Source: Klebsiella aerogenes (lineage in GTDB: Bacteria; Pseudomonadota; Gammaproteobacteria; Enterobacterales; Enterobacteriaceae). Taken from it: a DNA stretch of 64,000 bases. The DNA is taken from assembly GCA_029027985.1 (NCBI GenBank), contig CP119076.1, positions 1,178,001-1,242,000 of the forward strand, given 5' to 3'. Positions 34,151-42,862 of the stretch are shown here, piece after piece. Position 1 is the first letter of the stretch; every line of letters starts with the position of its first letter. The position numbers were made by a program, and so were the translations under genes. Below the pieces are notes generated by a model, which made no database searches, was not told where the DNA came from, and saw only the letters and a list, made by a program, of their open reading frames with translations.

Positions 34151-34177
34151 GAAAACGGGGCACAAGCGGTGCCCCGT
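34151..34177 (-). terminator. Rho-independent terminator of trxC
   Basis: A 9-bp stem (34155-34163 with 34169-34177) is followed on the minus strand by TTTT. It lies six bases after the trxC stop. Confidence 0.8.
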
Positions 34178-34182
34178 AGGCT

Positions 34183-34608
34183 TTACGGTTGATTGGCCTC
34201 GTTCAGCCAGCTATCGAACGGCGCTTTGGGGACTGCGCCATTCAGCATGTCGATCACTTCGCCATTTTTGAACATCATAATGGTCGGGATACTGCGAATG
34301 CGGAAACGGGCACTCAGTTCGCGTTCTGCTTCGGTGTTCACTTTCACAAAACGCATTTCGCCGCTGCGTTCCTCGGCCACATCTTCAAAGATCGGCGCGA
34401 AGCTACGGCAAGGGCCGCACCACGGCGCCCAGAAATCAACAACGACAGGCAGATCGTCCTTTAACAGTTTATCCAGCGTTGCCCCGGTCGCGTTGATGAC
34501 ATCGCCGTCAAAGAGATCGTGGCCGCAGCGCCCGCACTTGGCGCCATCGGCGCTACGATCTTCGGGGATGCGGTTCAGAGCCTGACAACTGGCACAAACG
34601 GTATTCAT
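34183..34608 (-). CDS. trxC: TrxC, thioredoxin 2
   Basis: A 141-residue zinc-containing thioredoxin (E. coli 139). An N-terminal zinc finger (C5, C8, C25, C28) precedes the thioredoxin fold with active site WCGPC (C64, C67) and cis-proline SIPT. It reduces disulfides in the cytoplasm and belongs to the OxyR response in E. coli; I could not confirm an OxyR site. The ATG at 34608 follows AGAGGTTAGTT; the frame is open 31 codons upstream. Confidence 0.96.
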   Translation of the reverse strand: MNTVCASCQALNRIPEDRSADGAKCGRCGHDLFDGDVINATGATLDKLLKDDLPVVVDFWAPWCGPCRSFAPIFEDVAEERSGEMRFVKVNTEAERELSARFRIRSIPTIMMFKNGEVIDMLNGAVPKAPFDSWLNEANQP

Positions 34609-34812
34609 AACTAACCTCTGGTTATGGGGTTGCAGCGCGGCACGTGGCCGATTTGTTTCTGTAATGTTACATATTATCGATGAGACGCAAATAAAGGACA
34701 ATGTGTTTTGTTCGATGATTACAATAGACCGAGGCTTTTAAACGAAATAATGGCTAAGTGAAGATACATCGGGTAATCTTCGCGCTTCGCGCAGCGCAGG
34801 TGGAGAAAATAG

Positions 34813-35883
34813 ATGAGCGACGAACTGAAAAATAAAAGCGGCAAGGTCAAAGTGATGTATGTCCGCAGTGATGATGATTCTGACAAACGTACCCATAACC
34901 CGCGTACCGGGAAAGGGGGCGGTCGTCCAGGAAAATCTCGTGTTGACGGCCGCAGCCGCCCTGCGCGCGATGAACGTAACAGCCGCGGCGACGATCGCAA
35001 ACGCGATGACCGCAAGCGTAATGATTTTAATCGTGACGATGCTTCCCCGTGGCGTACCGTTTCCCGCGCCCCTGGCGATGAGACGCCGGTAAAAGAAGAT
35101 CACGGCGGGATTAGCGGTAAAAGCTTTATCGATCCGGAAGTGCTGCGTCGCCAGCGCGCGGAAGAAACCCGCGTTTACGGTGAAAATGCCTGCCAGGCGC
35201 TGTTCCAGAGCCGCCCGGAGGCCATCGTTCGCGCCTGGTTTATCCAGAGCGTAACGCCGCGCTTTAAAGAAGCGCTGCGCTGGATGGCGGCCAACCGTAA
35301 GGCCTATCACGTGGTCGATGAAGCCGAGCTGACGAAAGCTTCCGGCACCGAACACCACGGCGGCGTGTGCTTCCTGATCAAAAAGCGTCATGGTACTTCC
35401 GTTGCCCAGTGGGTGGCGAAGGCGAGCGCCGAAGATTGCGTACTGGCGCTGGAAGATGTCGGCAACCCGCACAACCTCGGCGCGATTATGCGTAGCTGCG
35501 CGCACTTCGGCGTGAAGGGCGTTGTGGTGCAGGATGCCGGCGTGCTGGAATCCGGTGCGGCAATCCGTACGGCGGAAGGCGGCGCGGAACATGTCGAACC
35601 GATCACCGGCGATAGCTTCATCGATACTCTGACGCAATTCCGTCAGGCCGGTTATGCCATTGTGTCGACCTCCAGCCATGACGGCACCCCGCTGTTTAAA
35701 GCTGAGCTGCCGAAGAAAATGGTACTGGTGTTAGGTCAGGAGCGCGATGGTCTGTCCGATGCGGCGATTTCCAGCGCGGATCTCAGCGTCGCCATTGACG
35801 GTACCGGTAATGTCGAAAGCCTCAACGTTTCCGTTGCTACCGGCGTACTGCTGGCGGAATGGTGGCGTCAGAACAAGGCATAA
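34813..35883 (+). CDS. yfiF: YfiF, putative SpoU-family RNA 2'-O-methyltransferase
   Basis: The 356-residue protein has a basic, low-complexity N-terminus rich in Arg/Asp/Lys (about 20-90), an SpoU substrate-binding domain and a C-terminal SPOUT methyltransferase domain with the motifs [27 protein letters not shown] and [14 protein letters not shown]. The target RNA is not known to me. The N-terminal D/R/K repeats make it about 11 residues longer than E. coli YfiF. Its terminator at 35902 is shared with convergent ung. Confidence 0.92.
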   Translation: MSDELKNKSGKVKVMYVRSDDDSDKRTHNPRTGKGGGRPGKSRVDGRSRPARDERNSRGDDRKRDDRKRNDFNRDDASPWRTVSRAPGDETPVKEDHGGISGKSFIDPEVLRRQRAEETRVYGENACQALFQSRPEAIVRAWFIQSVTPRFKEALRWMAANRKAYHVVDEAELTKASGTEHHGGVCFLIKKRHGTSVAQWVAKASAEDCVLALEDVGNPHNLGAIMRSCAHFGVKGVVVQDAGVLESGAAIRTAEGGAEHVEPITGDSFIDTLTQFRQAGYAIVSTSSHDGTPLFKAELPKKMVLVLGQERDGLSDAAISSADLSVAIDGTGNVESLNVSVATGVLLAEWWRQNKA

Positions 35884-35901
35884 TACCTGCCTCTGAATGC
35901 G

Positions 35902-35927
35902 AAAAAGCCAGCGAATGCTGGCTTTTT
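35902..35927. terminator. Bidirectional terminator between yfiF and ung
   Basis: An 11-bp stem (35902-35912 with 35917-35927) with loop GAAT is flanked by A and T tracts on both sides, so it can serve both convergent genes. Confidence 0.88.
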
Positions 35928-35940
35928 TTATTGCTACAGG

Positions 35941-36630
35941 TTATTCGCTTTCTGCCGGAAGCACTGGCACCCAGTCGATTGGCGCTTCGCCGCGTTCGGC
36001 CAGCCACTGGTTGGTTTGCACAAAGTGGTTGCTGCCGAAGAAACCGCGGTGTGCCGACAGCGGCGACGGGTGCGGCGCTTTCAGTACGCAGTGGCGTTGG
36101 CGATCGATAATGGCGCCTTTCTTCTGTGCATGCGCCCCCCACAACAGAAATACCACCCCTTCGCAATGTTGGTTAATCAGCGCAATAACCCTATCCGTGA
36201 ACGTTTCCCAGCCGAGGCTGGCATGCGAATGCGCCTGACCGGCGCGCACCGTCAATACGGTATTGAGCAACAGAACGCCCTGACGCGCCCAGCTTTCCAG
36301 ATAACCATGTGCCGGGCGCTCAAAGCCGGGGATTGTGCCTTCCAGCTCTTTATACATGTTCAGTAGCGACGGTGGGATGGGTATTCCCGGCAGGACCGAG
36401 AAAGCCAGGCCGTGCGCCTGCCCTGGGCCGTGGTAGGGATCCTGTCCCAAAATGACCACTTTAACCTCACCCAGTTCGGTATAACGAAAGGCGTTAAAGA
36501 CATCTTTTTGCGGCGGATAGATGGTCATGCCGGACTGGCGCTCTTCAGCGACGGTCTTCAGGGTGTTTAGAAAATAGGGCTGCTGTTTCTCTTCCGCCAG
36601 CACGTCGTGCCAGGTCAATGGGGTGGTCAT
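35941..36630 (-). CDS. ung: Ung, uracil-DNA glycosylase
   Basis: Ung removes uracil from DNA. The 229 residues match E. coli, with the catalytic water-activating D64 in [13 protein letters not shown] and H187 in [10 protein letters not shown]. The ATG at 36630 follows GGAGAGCAGG; the frame is open 19 codons further upstream. It is divergent from grcA. Confidence 0.97.
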   Translation of the reverse strand: MTTPLTWHDVLAEEKQQPYFLNTLKTVAEERQSGMTIYPPQKDVFNAFRYTELGEVKVVILGQDPYHGPGQAHGLAFSVLPGIPIPPSLLNMYKELEGTIPGFERPAHGYLESWARQGVLLLNTVLTVRAGQAHSHASLGWETFTDRVIALINQHCEGVVFLLWGAHAQKKGAIIDRQRHCVLKAPHPSPLSAHRGFFGSNHFVQTNQWLAERGEAPIDWVPVLPAESE

Positions 36631-36770
36631 CCTGCTCTCCTGCAAAGTGTCATGCGTATAGCTTAACTGCTTCTTTCTGCATAACAAAATTACGACGTCA
36701 TTCCTGCGCGCTTACACATAAAAAAAGTTGAAAATTTACAATATTTTTTGGTTGATTCTGTTGGCGTAAC

Positions 36771-36837
36771 TTGATGTAAAACAATAATATCCCCATATAC
36801 CCACTTTGAGTGAGTGGTTTTTATTGATTTAAATCAA
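36771..36837 (+). promoter_or_regulatory. grcA promoter with tandem FNR sites
   Basis: A perfect FNR box TTGATTTAAATCAA lies at 36824-36837 and a near-match TTGATGTAAAACAA at 36771-36784. Their centres are 53 bases apart, the spacing of the -40.5 and -93.5 sites of E. coli yfiD. A -10 element TATATA at 36860-36865 fits a start near 36871. Strong anaerobic activation is expected. This accounts for most of the 317-base ung-grcA gap. Confidence 0.85.
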
Positions 36838-36947
36838 TGAATGCCGGGTGAGCGACTGATATATATACACTCATACAACAATGGTTTTACCAATTGGCCG
36901 GAGATGGCCAATCAAAACGAATATACATTGCCTAAGGGAGGCATCAC

Positions 36948-37331
36948 ATGATTACTGGTATCCAAATTACTAAAGCGGCAAACGACGACCTGCTGAACTC
37001 TTTCTGGCTGTTGGATAGCGAAAAAGGTGAAGCACGCTGCCTGTGCGCAAAAGCGGGTTTTGCAGAAGATGATGTTGTTGCGGTCAGCAAACTGGGTGAA
37101 ATCGAATACCGTGAAATCCCGGTAGATGTAAAACCGGAAGTCCGTGTGGAAGGCGGTCAGCATCTGAACGTCAACGTGCTGCGTCGTGAAACCCTGATGG
37201 ACGCGGTCGAACATCCGGAAAAATACCCGCAGCTGACCATTCGTGTTTCCGGCTATGCGGTACGCTTTAACTCCCTGACTCCGGAACAGCAGCGCGACGT
37301 TATCGCTCGTACCTTTACCGAAAGCCTGTAA
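36948..37331 (+). CDS. grcA: GrcA (YfiD), stress-induced alternate pyruvate formate-lyase subunit
   Basis: The 127-residue glycyl-radical protein resembles the C-terminus of pyruvate formate-lyase and replaces that part when oxygen has cleaved the enzyme. The glycyl-radical loop RVSGYAVRF has its glycine at 102. The length equals E. coli. AGGGAGGC precedes the ATG. The FNR-controlled promoter upstream fits its role in microaerobic and acid stress. It converges on srmB, with a shared terminator. Confidence 0.97.
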   Translation: MITGIQITKAANDDLLNSFWLLDSEKGEARCLCAKAGFAEDDVVAVSKLGEIEYREIPVDVKPEVRVEGGQHLNVNVLRRETLMDAVEHPEKYPQLTIRVSGYAVRFNSLTPEQQRDVIARTFTESL

Positions 37332-37348
37332 GGCTTAAGCCAGATGTG

Positions 37349-37378
37349 AAAACGCCGGGATATCCCGGCGTTTTTTTT
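37349..37378. terminator. Terminator between grcA and srmB
   Basis: A 12-bp near-perfect palindrome (37349-37360 with 37363-37374) with a two-base loop is followed by eight T on the plus strand. Its tail reaches the srmB stop codon; A bases on the other side allow some function for srmB. Confidence 0.88.
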
Positions 37379-38708
37379 ACTCTTCGTTGGACGTTGACGG
37401 CGTCCCGGCAGCACTTGGTTTACGACGCTTACCGATATTTTTAGTATCACGGTGGCGTTTCTTCACCCGCGGTTTTTCTTTTTCTTTCTCTTTTTTCTCG
37501 GCGCGTTTCGCCAACACTTTTTTCGATGGCTTACCGGTTAGCTTCTCGCTCGGCGCGCGGGTTTTCGGGCGCAGATCATCGATCACGCGGGCTTTCAGCG
37601 GCTCTTCAACGTAGCGGCCGATTTTGCCCAGCAGCAGGTGGTCGTGCGCTTCAACCAGTGAAATCGCGGTGCCTTTTTTACCGGCGCGCCCGGTACGACC
37701 GATACGATGCAGATAGATATCGGCGGTACGCGGCATGTCGAAGTTAAAGACGTGGCTGACATCAGGGATGTCAATGCCGCGTGCGGCGACGTCGGTGGCT
37801 ATCAGTACGTTGACGCGACCGTCGGTCAGGCGTTTAATCGCTTCGTTACGTTTGATCTGCACCATCTCGCCTTCCAACCAGCAGGTGGTGATCCCGGCTT
37901 CATGCAGCTTCGCGGCCAGTTCATGAACGCGCTCGCGTTTACGTACAAAGACGATAGAGCGGGTCGCTTCCGGCTGTTTCAGCAGATTAACCAGCAGCGC
38001 GGTTTTGTGCTCGATATCATCGGCGCGATAGTACCACTGGTGAATTTTTTTACGCTCGCGGGTCGATGGGTTCGCGGAAACTTCCACGGGTTCTTCCAGC
38101 AGGCGTTCGGCAAAATCTTTGATCGCGTCGCCTTCCAGCGTGGCGGAGAACAGCATGGTCTGTTTGCGCCAGCGGGTTTCACCGGCGATGGTTTCGATAT
38201 CCTGGGCAAAGCCCATGTCCAGCATACGGTCCGCTTCATCAAGGATCAGCGTTTCAACCGCGCGACAGTCGAAGTTCTCTTCTTTAATATACTGCAGCAG
38301 GCGACCGGTGGTGGCGACCACGATATCCTGGTTTTCGCTGAACACTTCCGCGTGGTTCATATACGCAACGCCGCCGGTAATGGTGGCAATATCCAGATGG
38401 GTATGCTTCGCCAGCTCACGGGCGTGGTCAGCGACCTGCATCGCCAGCTCACGGGTCGGCGTCAGGATGAGAATACGCGGCGGCCCCGATTTCTTACGCG
38501 GGAAATCAAGCAGATGCTGCAACGCTGGCAGCAAATATGCCGCAGTTTTACCGGTGCCTGTCGGGGCAGAACCGAGAATATCACGGCCATCAAGCGCAGG
38601 CGGAATAGCGGCGGCCTGAATGGCTGTCGGGCGTGTGAAACCTTTATCCTGGAGCGCTTCCAGCAGGTTTTCGTCGAGTTCAAGTTCGGAAAAAGTCGTT
38701 ACAGTCAT
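37377..38708 (-). CDS. srmB: SrmB, DEAD-box RNA helicase
   Basis: SrmB is an ATP-dependent helicase for early 50S assembly. The 443-residue protein (E. coli 444) contains the Q motif, Walker A PTGTGKT, DEAD, SAT and the motif VI HRIGRTGRAG, then a lysine/arginine-rich tail from about residue 385. It is divergent from trmN6. In E. coli K-12 I recall yfiE and eamB between srmB and grcA; here both are absent. Confidence 0.96.
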   Translation of the reverse strand: MTVTTFSELELDENLLEALQDKGFTRPTAIQAAAIPPALDGRDILGSAPTGTGKTAAYLLPALQHLLDFPRKKSGPPRILILTPTRELAMQVADHARELAKHTHLDIATITGGVAYMNHAEVFSENQDIVVATTGRLLQYIKEENFDCRAVETLILDEADRMLDMGFAQDIETIAGETRWRKQTMLFSATLEGDAIKDFAERLLEEPVEVSANPSTRERKKIHQWYYRADDIEHKTALLVNLLKQPEATRSIVFVRKRERVHELAAKLHEAGITTCWLEGEMVQIKRNEAIKRLTDGRVNVLIATDVAARGIDIPDVSHVFNFDMPRTADIYLHRIGRTGRAGKKGTAISLVEAHDHLLLGKIGRYVEEPLKARVIDDLRPKTRAPSEKLTGKPSKKVLAKRAEKKEKEKEKPRVKKRHRDTKNIGKRRKPSAAGTPSTSNEE

Positions 38709-38839
38709 GTTCTACCTCTGAGTGGGCCGCCGATTATAGACGTTACTGACGTAATGTTCATCTGTTTGTAAGGCTATCTGTTCTCCGGTATTGTGCATAG
38801 CCTTAAGCACAGGAGTTTTTGCCAGCAAGGTTTTTGAGG

Positions 38840-39577
38840 ATGTCTCAGTCGAAGTTTGCGCTGCCGCGTAATGGTTTTACCTTTAAACAATTTTTCGTCG
38901 CCCACGATCGCTGCGCAATGAAAGTCGGTACTGACGGCATTCTGCTTGGTGCCTGGGCGCCGATTGCTCAGGTGAAGCACGTGCTGGATATCGGCTCCGG
39001 TAGTGGCTTGTTGGCATTAATGTTAGCCCAGCGCACCGCGGAATCGGTACTGCTTGATGCGGTTGAACTTGATGAAGAGGCTGCCGCGCAGGCGCGGGAA
39101 AACGTAGCGGCCAGCGACTGGGCTGCGCGCATTGCGGTGTTTCAGGCGCCGATCCAGCAGTGGCAACCGCAGCCGCTGCGGCGTTATGAGCTTATCGTCA
39201 GCAATCCGCCGTTTTTTGCCGAGGGCGTACCTTGCGCGACATCGCAGCGCGAACAGGCGCGCTATACGACCTCGCTTGATCATACGACGCTGCTCGCCTG
39301 CGCGGCGGATCTGATTACCGAAGAGGGATTTTTCTGCGTAGTGCTGCCGGTGGATATTGGCAATGCATTTGTCGATAGAGCGAAAGCGATGGGGTGGCAT
39401 CTGCGGCTGCGTACCGATGTAGCGGAAACGGAATTGCGTCCGCCGCATCGCGTATTGCTGGCATTCTCGCCCAGCGCCGGAGAGTGTTTCAGCGACCGGC
39501 TGGTGGTTCGCGGGCCAGAACAGCAGTATTCCGAAGGTTTTACTGCGCTGACCCGCGACTTTTATCTCTTTATGTGA
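38840..39577 (+). CDS. trmN6: TrmN6 (YfiC), tRNA1Val (adenine-37-N6)-methyltransferase
   Basis: The 245-residue SAM-dependent methyltransferase modifies A37 of tRNA-Val. Motif I is [14 protein letters not shown] and the catalytic tetrad is NPPF in ISNPPFF-type context ([10 protein letters not shown]), where E. coli has NPPY; F is accepted in N6-adenine methyltransferases. The ATG at 38840 follows AAGG at nine bases and gives the E. coli start, although the frame continues to a TTG at 38819. The 3' end overlaps convergent nadB by 16 bases. Confidence 0.94.
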   Translation: MSQSKFALPRNGFTFKQFFVAHDRCAMKVGTDGILLGAWAPIAQVKHVLDIGSGSGLLALMLAQRTAESVLLDAVELDEEAAAQARENVAASDWAARIAVFQAPIQQWQPQPLRRYELIVSNPPFFAEGVPCATSQREQARYTTSLDHTTLLACAADLITEEGFFCVVLPVDIGNAFVDRAKAMGWHLRLRTDVAETELRPPHRVLLAFSPSAGECFSDRLVVRGPEQQYSEGFTALTRDFYLFM

Positions 39578-41181
39578 GTCAGCGGCGAGAGCACCGACGG
39601 GCCGCTGTCGGCCTGCATTTCCGGGTAGTCGAGCGTATAGTGCAGGCCGCGGCTCTCTTTGCGCTGCATGGCGCAGCGCACGATGAGTTCGGCGACCTGC
39701 ACCAGATTGCGCAGTTCAAGTAAATTGTTAGAAACGCGGAAGCGCGCGTAATATTCATCCAACTCCTGCTGTAGCATGGTAATGCGGCGCAGGGCGCGCT
39801 CCAGGCGGCGGGTCGTACGGACAATGCCGACATAATCCCACATCAGCAGGCGCAGCTCGTGCCAGTTATGCTGAATCACCACCAGTTCATCCGGAATCTC
39901 AACCTGGCTTTCATCCCAGGGCGGAAGCTGTTCCGCTGATTGCGCCAGCGGCAAGCGTTTAGCAATGTCCTCTGCCGCCGACCAGCCGTAAACCAGGCAC
40001 TCCAGCAGTGAGTTTGAGGCCATGCGGTTAGCGCCATGCAGCCCGGTGTAGCTGACTTCGCCGATGGCGTACAGGCCGTCGACGTCAGTACGCCCATGAT
40101 CATCAACCATGACGCCGCCGCAGGTGTAATGAGCCGCAGGCACGATTGGCACCGGCTCTTTGGTTAAATCGATACCCAGCCCGAGCAGTTTTTCGTAGAT
40201 CATCGGGAAATGCTGGCGAATAAACGCTTCGGGTTTATGGCTGATATCGAGATACATACAGTCGACGCCGAGACGTTTCATCTCATGGTCGATGGCGCGG
40301 GCGACAATATCACGCGGAGCCAGTTCGCCGCGTTCGTCGAAGTCCGGCATGAATCGGCTGCCGTCAGGGCGTTTCAGCAACGCGCCTTCGCCGCGCAGCG
40401 CTTCCGTTAACAGAAAATTCCGCGCCTGCGGGTGATACAGCGCGGTAGGGTGGAACTGGTTAAATTCGAGGTTTGCCACGCGACATCCCGCACGCCAGGC
40501 CATGGCGATGCCATCGCCGGAGGAGACATCAGGGTTGGTGGTGTATTGATAAACCTTGGCGGCGCCGCCGGTAGCAAGTACCACGGACTTCGCGCTACAG
40601 GTTTCCACCTTTTCTTTATTACGATTCCAGATCCACGCGCCGACTACCCGGCGAGTGCCTGGTAAACCAACCCTATCGGAGATAATCAGATCGACTGCGT
40701 TACTGCGTTCCAGAATAGTGATATTCGGATGCGCCAGCGCTTTGCCAACCAATGTTGTCTCGACCTCTTTACCAGTGGCATCGGCGGCGTGCAGGATCCG
40801 CCGGTGGCTATGGCCGCCTTCGCGGGTCAGGTGATAGCTCTCTTCACCATTGGCCTGAACCTGGGTATCAAATAGTACACCTTGATCGATAAGCCACTGC
40901 ACACAGGGTTTGGCGTTGCTGGCGACGAACGAAACGGCGCGGCGATCACAAAGGCCCGCCCCGGCGATCAGCGTATCTTCGACGTGAGACTCGATGCTGT
41001 CGGTTTCATCGAAAACGGCGGCAATGCCCCCTTGGGCATAGAAGGTCGAGCCTTCGCTAACCGGGCCTTTACTCAGTACGGCGACCGAGTGGCGCTCCGC
41101 CAGACGCAGCGCCAGGGACAACCCGGCTGCGCCGCTGCCAATAATTAATACATCACAGGAAAAATCAGGAGTCGTCTTCAT
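39562..41181 (-). CDS. nadB: NadB, L-aspartate oxidase
   Basis: NadB oxidises aspartate to iminoaspartate, the first step of de novo NAD synthesis. The 539 residues (E. coli 540) show the FAD-binding [14 protein letters not shown] motif near residue 15, the succinate-dehydrogenase-like capping domain with [12 protein letters not shown], and the [15 protein letters not shown]-terminal helices. A NadR operator lies seven bases before the start codon. Confidence 0.97.
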   Translation of the reverse strand: MKTTPDFSCDVLIIGSGAAGLSLALRLAERHSVAVLSKGPVSEGSTFYAQGGIAAVFDETDSIESHVEDTLIAGAGLCDRRAVSFVASNAKPCVQWLIDQGVLFDTQVQANGEESYHLTREGGHSHRRILHAADATGKEVETTLVGKALAHPNITILERSNAVDLIISDRVGLPGTRRVVGAWIWNRNKEKVETCSAKSVVLATGGAAKVYQYTTNPDVSSGDGIAMAWRAGCRVANLEFNQFHPTALYHPQARNFLLTEALRGEGALLKRPDGSRFMPDFDERGELAPRDIVARAIDHEMKRLGVDCMYLDISHKPEAFIRQHFPMIYEKLLGLGIDLTKEPVPIVPAAHYTCGGVMVDDHGRTDVDGLYAIGEVSYTGLHGANRMASNSLLECLVYGWSAAEDIAKRLPLAQSAEQLPPWDESQVEIPDELVVIQHNWHELRLLMWDYVGIVRTTRRLERALRRITMLQQELDEYYARFRVSNNLLELRNLVQVAELIVRCAMQRKESRGLHYTLDYPEMQADSGPSVLSPLTHIKR

Positions 41182-41187
41182 TGTCTT

Positions 41188-41205
41188 TGTTTAATGTACT
41201 AAACA
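41188..41205 (-). promoter_or_regulatory. NadR operator of nadB
   Basis: TGTTTA-N6-TAAACA is a perfect match to the NadR box and lies seven bases upstream of nadB. It predicts repression of nadB when NAD is plentiful. The box is seen; binding is inferred from the known regulon. Confidence 0.88.
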
Positions 41206-41494
41206 CAATATTGCCACGATAGCACCTGTTGGGGCTAAATCGTACAATTATTTTCTATTTCAGTTGTGCGGGCTAAACAAATTTATCGGTGAAGGTGATA
41301 TGTAAATGAAAGAAAATATTTGCGAAGCAGGTCGTTAGCTTCAGATTTTATAGTGAAAAATAAGTTGGGTTACGTTACCCTTCAGGCGGGCCTTGCGCTT
41401 TTTCTTCATTAGCTTACCTGGCGTTGAACAACGGGACTTATAATGAGAGATAACAATCAGTCCACCGTTGTCAGACAAAAATCAAAAGCGTAAC

Positions 41495-41523
41495 GGAACT
41501 TTATTGTGTTCAGACACTCCAAA
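41495..41523 (+). promoter_or_regulatory. Sigma-E promoter of rpoE (autoregulation)
   Basis: GGAACTT (41495-41501), a 16-base spacer and TCCAAA (41518-41523) match the sigma-E -35 consensus and approximate the TCTRA-type -10. The position before rpoE corresponds to the known autoregulated promoter of E. coli. The stretch between the NadR box and this promoter (41206-41494) must hold other rpoE promoters, but I cannot place them with confidence. Confidence 0.8.
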
Positions 41524-41539
41524 CGTCTGCTTGCTCATA

Positions 41540-41638
41540 ATGCAGTACTTGGGTGGTGTTCTGAATACGCATGGGAATTGGGTTTGGGGAGACATTACCT
41601 CGGATGAGCGAGCAGTTAACGGATCAGGTCCTCGTTGA
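41540..41638 (+). CDS. rseD: Leader ORF overlapping the start of rpoE (RseD-like, start uncertain)
   Basis: A frame that is +2 to rpoE ends with TGA at 41636-41638, 35 bases inside rpoE. From the ATG at 41540 it encodes 32 residues (MQYLGGVLNTHGNWVWG...). TTG codons at 41504 and 41468 would give 44 or 56 residues but lie within or above the sigma-E promoter. In E. coli a leader peptide, RseD, overlaps rpoE and its translation is coupled to it. I infer that this is the counterpart from position; start and sequence conservation are unverified. Confidence 0.45.
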   Translation: MQYLGGVLNTHGNWVWGDITSDERAVNGSGPR

Positions 41639-42179
41639 ACGGGTCCAAAAAGGAGATCAGAAAGCGTTTAACCTACTGGTAGTGCGCTATCAGCATAAGG
41701 TCGCCAGTCTGGTCTCCCGCTATGTGCCGCCGGGCGATATCGCTGACGTTGTTCAGGAATCGTTCGTGAAGGCATGGCGTGCGCTGGATTCTTTCCGGGG
41801 GGATAGCGCTTTTTATACCTGGTTGTATCGTATCGCCGTGAATACGGCAAAGAATTATCTGGTTGCTCAGGGACGCCGTCCGCCATCCAGCGATGTTGAC
41901 GCCAACGAGGCGGAAAACTTCGAAAGCGGCGGGGCATTGAAAGAAATTTCGAACCCTGAGAACTTAATGTTGTCAGAAGAGCTGAGACAAATAGTTTTTC
42001 GTACCATTGAATCGCTTCCGGAAGATTTACGCATGGCAATTACGTTGCGGGAGCTGGATGGCCTGAGCTATGAAGAAATCGCCGCCATCATGGATTGTCC
42101 GGTAGGCACGGTACGTTCGCGTATCTTCCGGGCACGAGAAGCTATTGATAATAAAGTTCAACCGCTAATCAGGCGTTGA
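41604..42179 (+). CDS. rpoE: RpoE, extracytoplasmic stress sigma factor sigma-E
   Basis: The 191-residue ECF sigma factor is nearly identical to E. coli RpoE: region 2 (about 20-90, with DVVQESFVKAWRALDSFRG and the FYTWLYRIAVNTAKN stretch) and region 4 (about 130-185, with YEEIAAIMDCPVGTVRSRI). It directs the envelope-stress response. The frame opens 11 codons earlier, but the ATG at 41604 gives MSEQLTDQ. It has only a distant GGGGAGA, which fits dependence on translation of a leader ORF. First gene of rpoE-rseABC. Confidence 0.97.
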   Translation: MSEQLTDQVLVERVQKGDQKAFNLLVVRYQHKVASLVSRYVPPGDIADVVQESFVKAWRALDSFRGDSAFYTWLYRIAVNTAKNYLVAQGRRPPSSDVDANEAENFESGGALKEISNPENLMLSEELRQIVFRTIESLPEDLRMAITLRELDGLSYEEIAAIMDCPVGTVRSRIFRAREAIDNKVQPLIRR

Positions 42180-42211
42180 CGATAGCGGAATACTGGAAAA
42201 GGGTATCAGGC

Positions 42212-42862
42212 ATGCAGAAAGAAAAACTTTCGGCCTTAATGGATGGTGAAACGCTGGATAACGAGCTGCTCAATGAGCTGAGTCGTTCTTCTGAAATGCA
42301 AAAAACCTGGGAGAGCTACCATCTCATCCGCGATACGCTGCGAGGCGACACCGCTGAGATGCTCCAATTTGACATCTCATCCCGCGTGATGGCCGCCATC
42401 GAGAACGAACCTGTTCGTCAGGTCGCGCCGCTTATTCCTGAATCTCAACCCGCTCCACACCAGTGGCGCCAAATGCCGTTCTGGCAAAAAGTGCGTCCGT
42501 GGGCCAGTTCGCTTACCCAAATGGGCGTGGCAGCGTGCGTTTCTCTGGCCGTGATCGTCGGCGTTCAGCAGTATAACGGGCATACGGATGCCTCCCAACA
42601 GCCGGAAGCGCCGGTGTTCAATACCATGCCGATGATGGGCAAAGCCAGCCCGGTTAGCCTGGGCGTTCCGGCAGATGCCTCAGCCGGCAGCGGCCAGCAG
42701 GCGCAGGTTCAGGAGCAACGTCGTCGTATTAATGCTATGCTGCAGGACTATGAATTGCAGCGTCGCCTGCACGCTGAGCAGCTTCAGTTTGGCCAGGCCC
42801 AGACTCAGCAAGCCGCTGTTCAGGTGCCGGGTTATCAAACATTAGGAACGCAATCGCAGTAA
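42212..42862 (+). CDS. rseA: RseA, anti-sigma-E factor
   Basis: The 216-residue inner-membrane protein holds sigma-E through its cytoplasmic N-domain (1-100), crosses the membrane once (about 101-118) and ends in the periplasm. The DegS cleavage context is present, with V148-S149 in ASPVSLG. DegS and then RseP cut it when misfolded porins accumulate. I chose the ATG at 42212 (MQKEKLSALMDGE), giving the E. coli length. Confidence 0.97.
   Translation: MQKEKLSALMDGETLDNELLNELSRSSEMQKTWESYHLIRDTLRGDTAEMLQFDISSRVMAAIENEPVRQVAPLIPESQPAPHQWRQMPFWQKVRPWASSLTQMGVAACVSLAVIVGVQQYNGHTDASQQPEAPVFNTMPMMGKASPVSLGVPADASAGSGQQAQVQEQRRRINAMLQDYELQRRLHAEQLQFGQAQTQQAAVQVPGYQTLGTQSQ

Noticed and set aside
37707-38771. 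354-residue ORF antisense to srmB
   Set aside because: It mirrors the srmB coding frame. The translation has no recognisable domain and no ribosome-binding site, and GC-rich genes commonly leave such open antisense frames.
41443-41493. 16-codon ATG ORF upstream of rpoE
   Set aside because: It ends well before rpoE and has a composition typical of noncoding sequence; the overlapping frame ending at 41638 is a better leader candidate.
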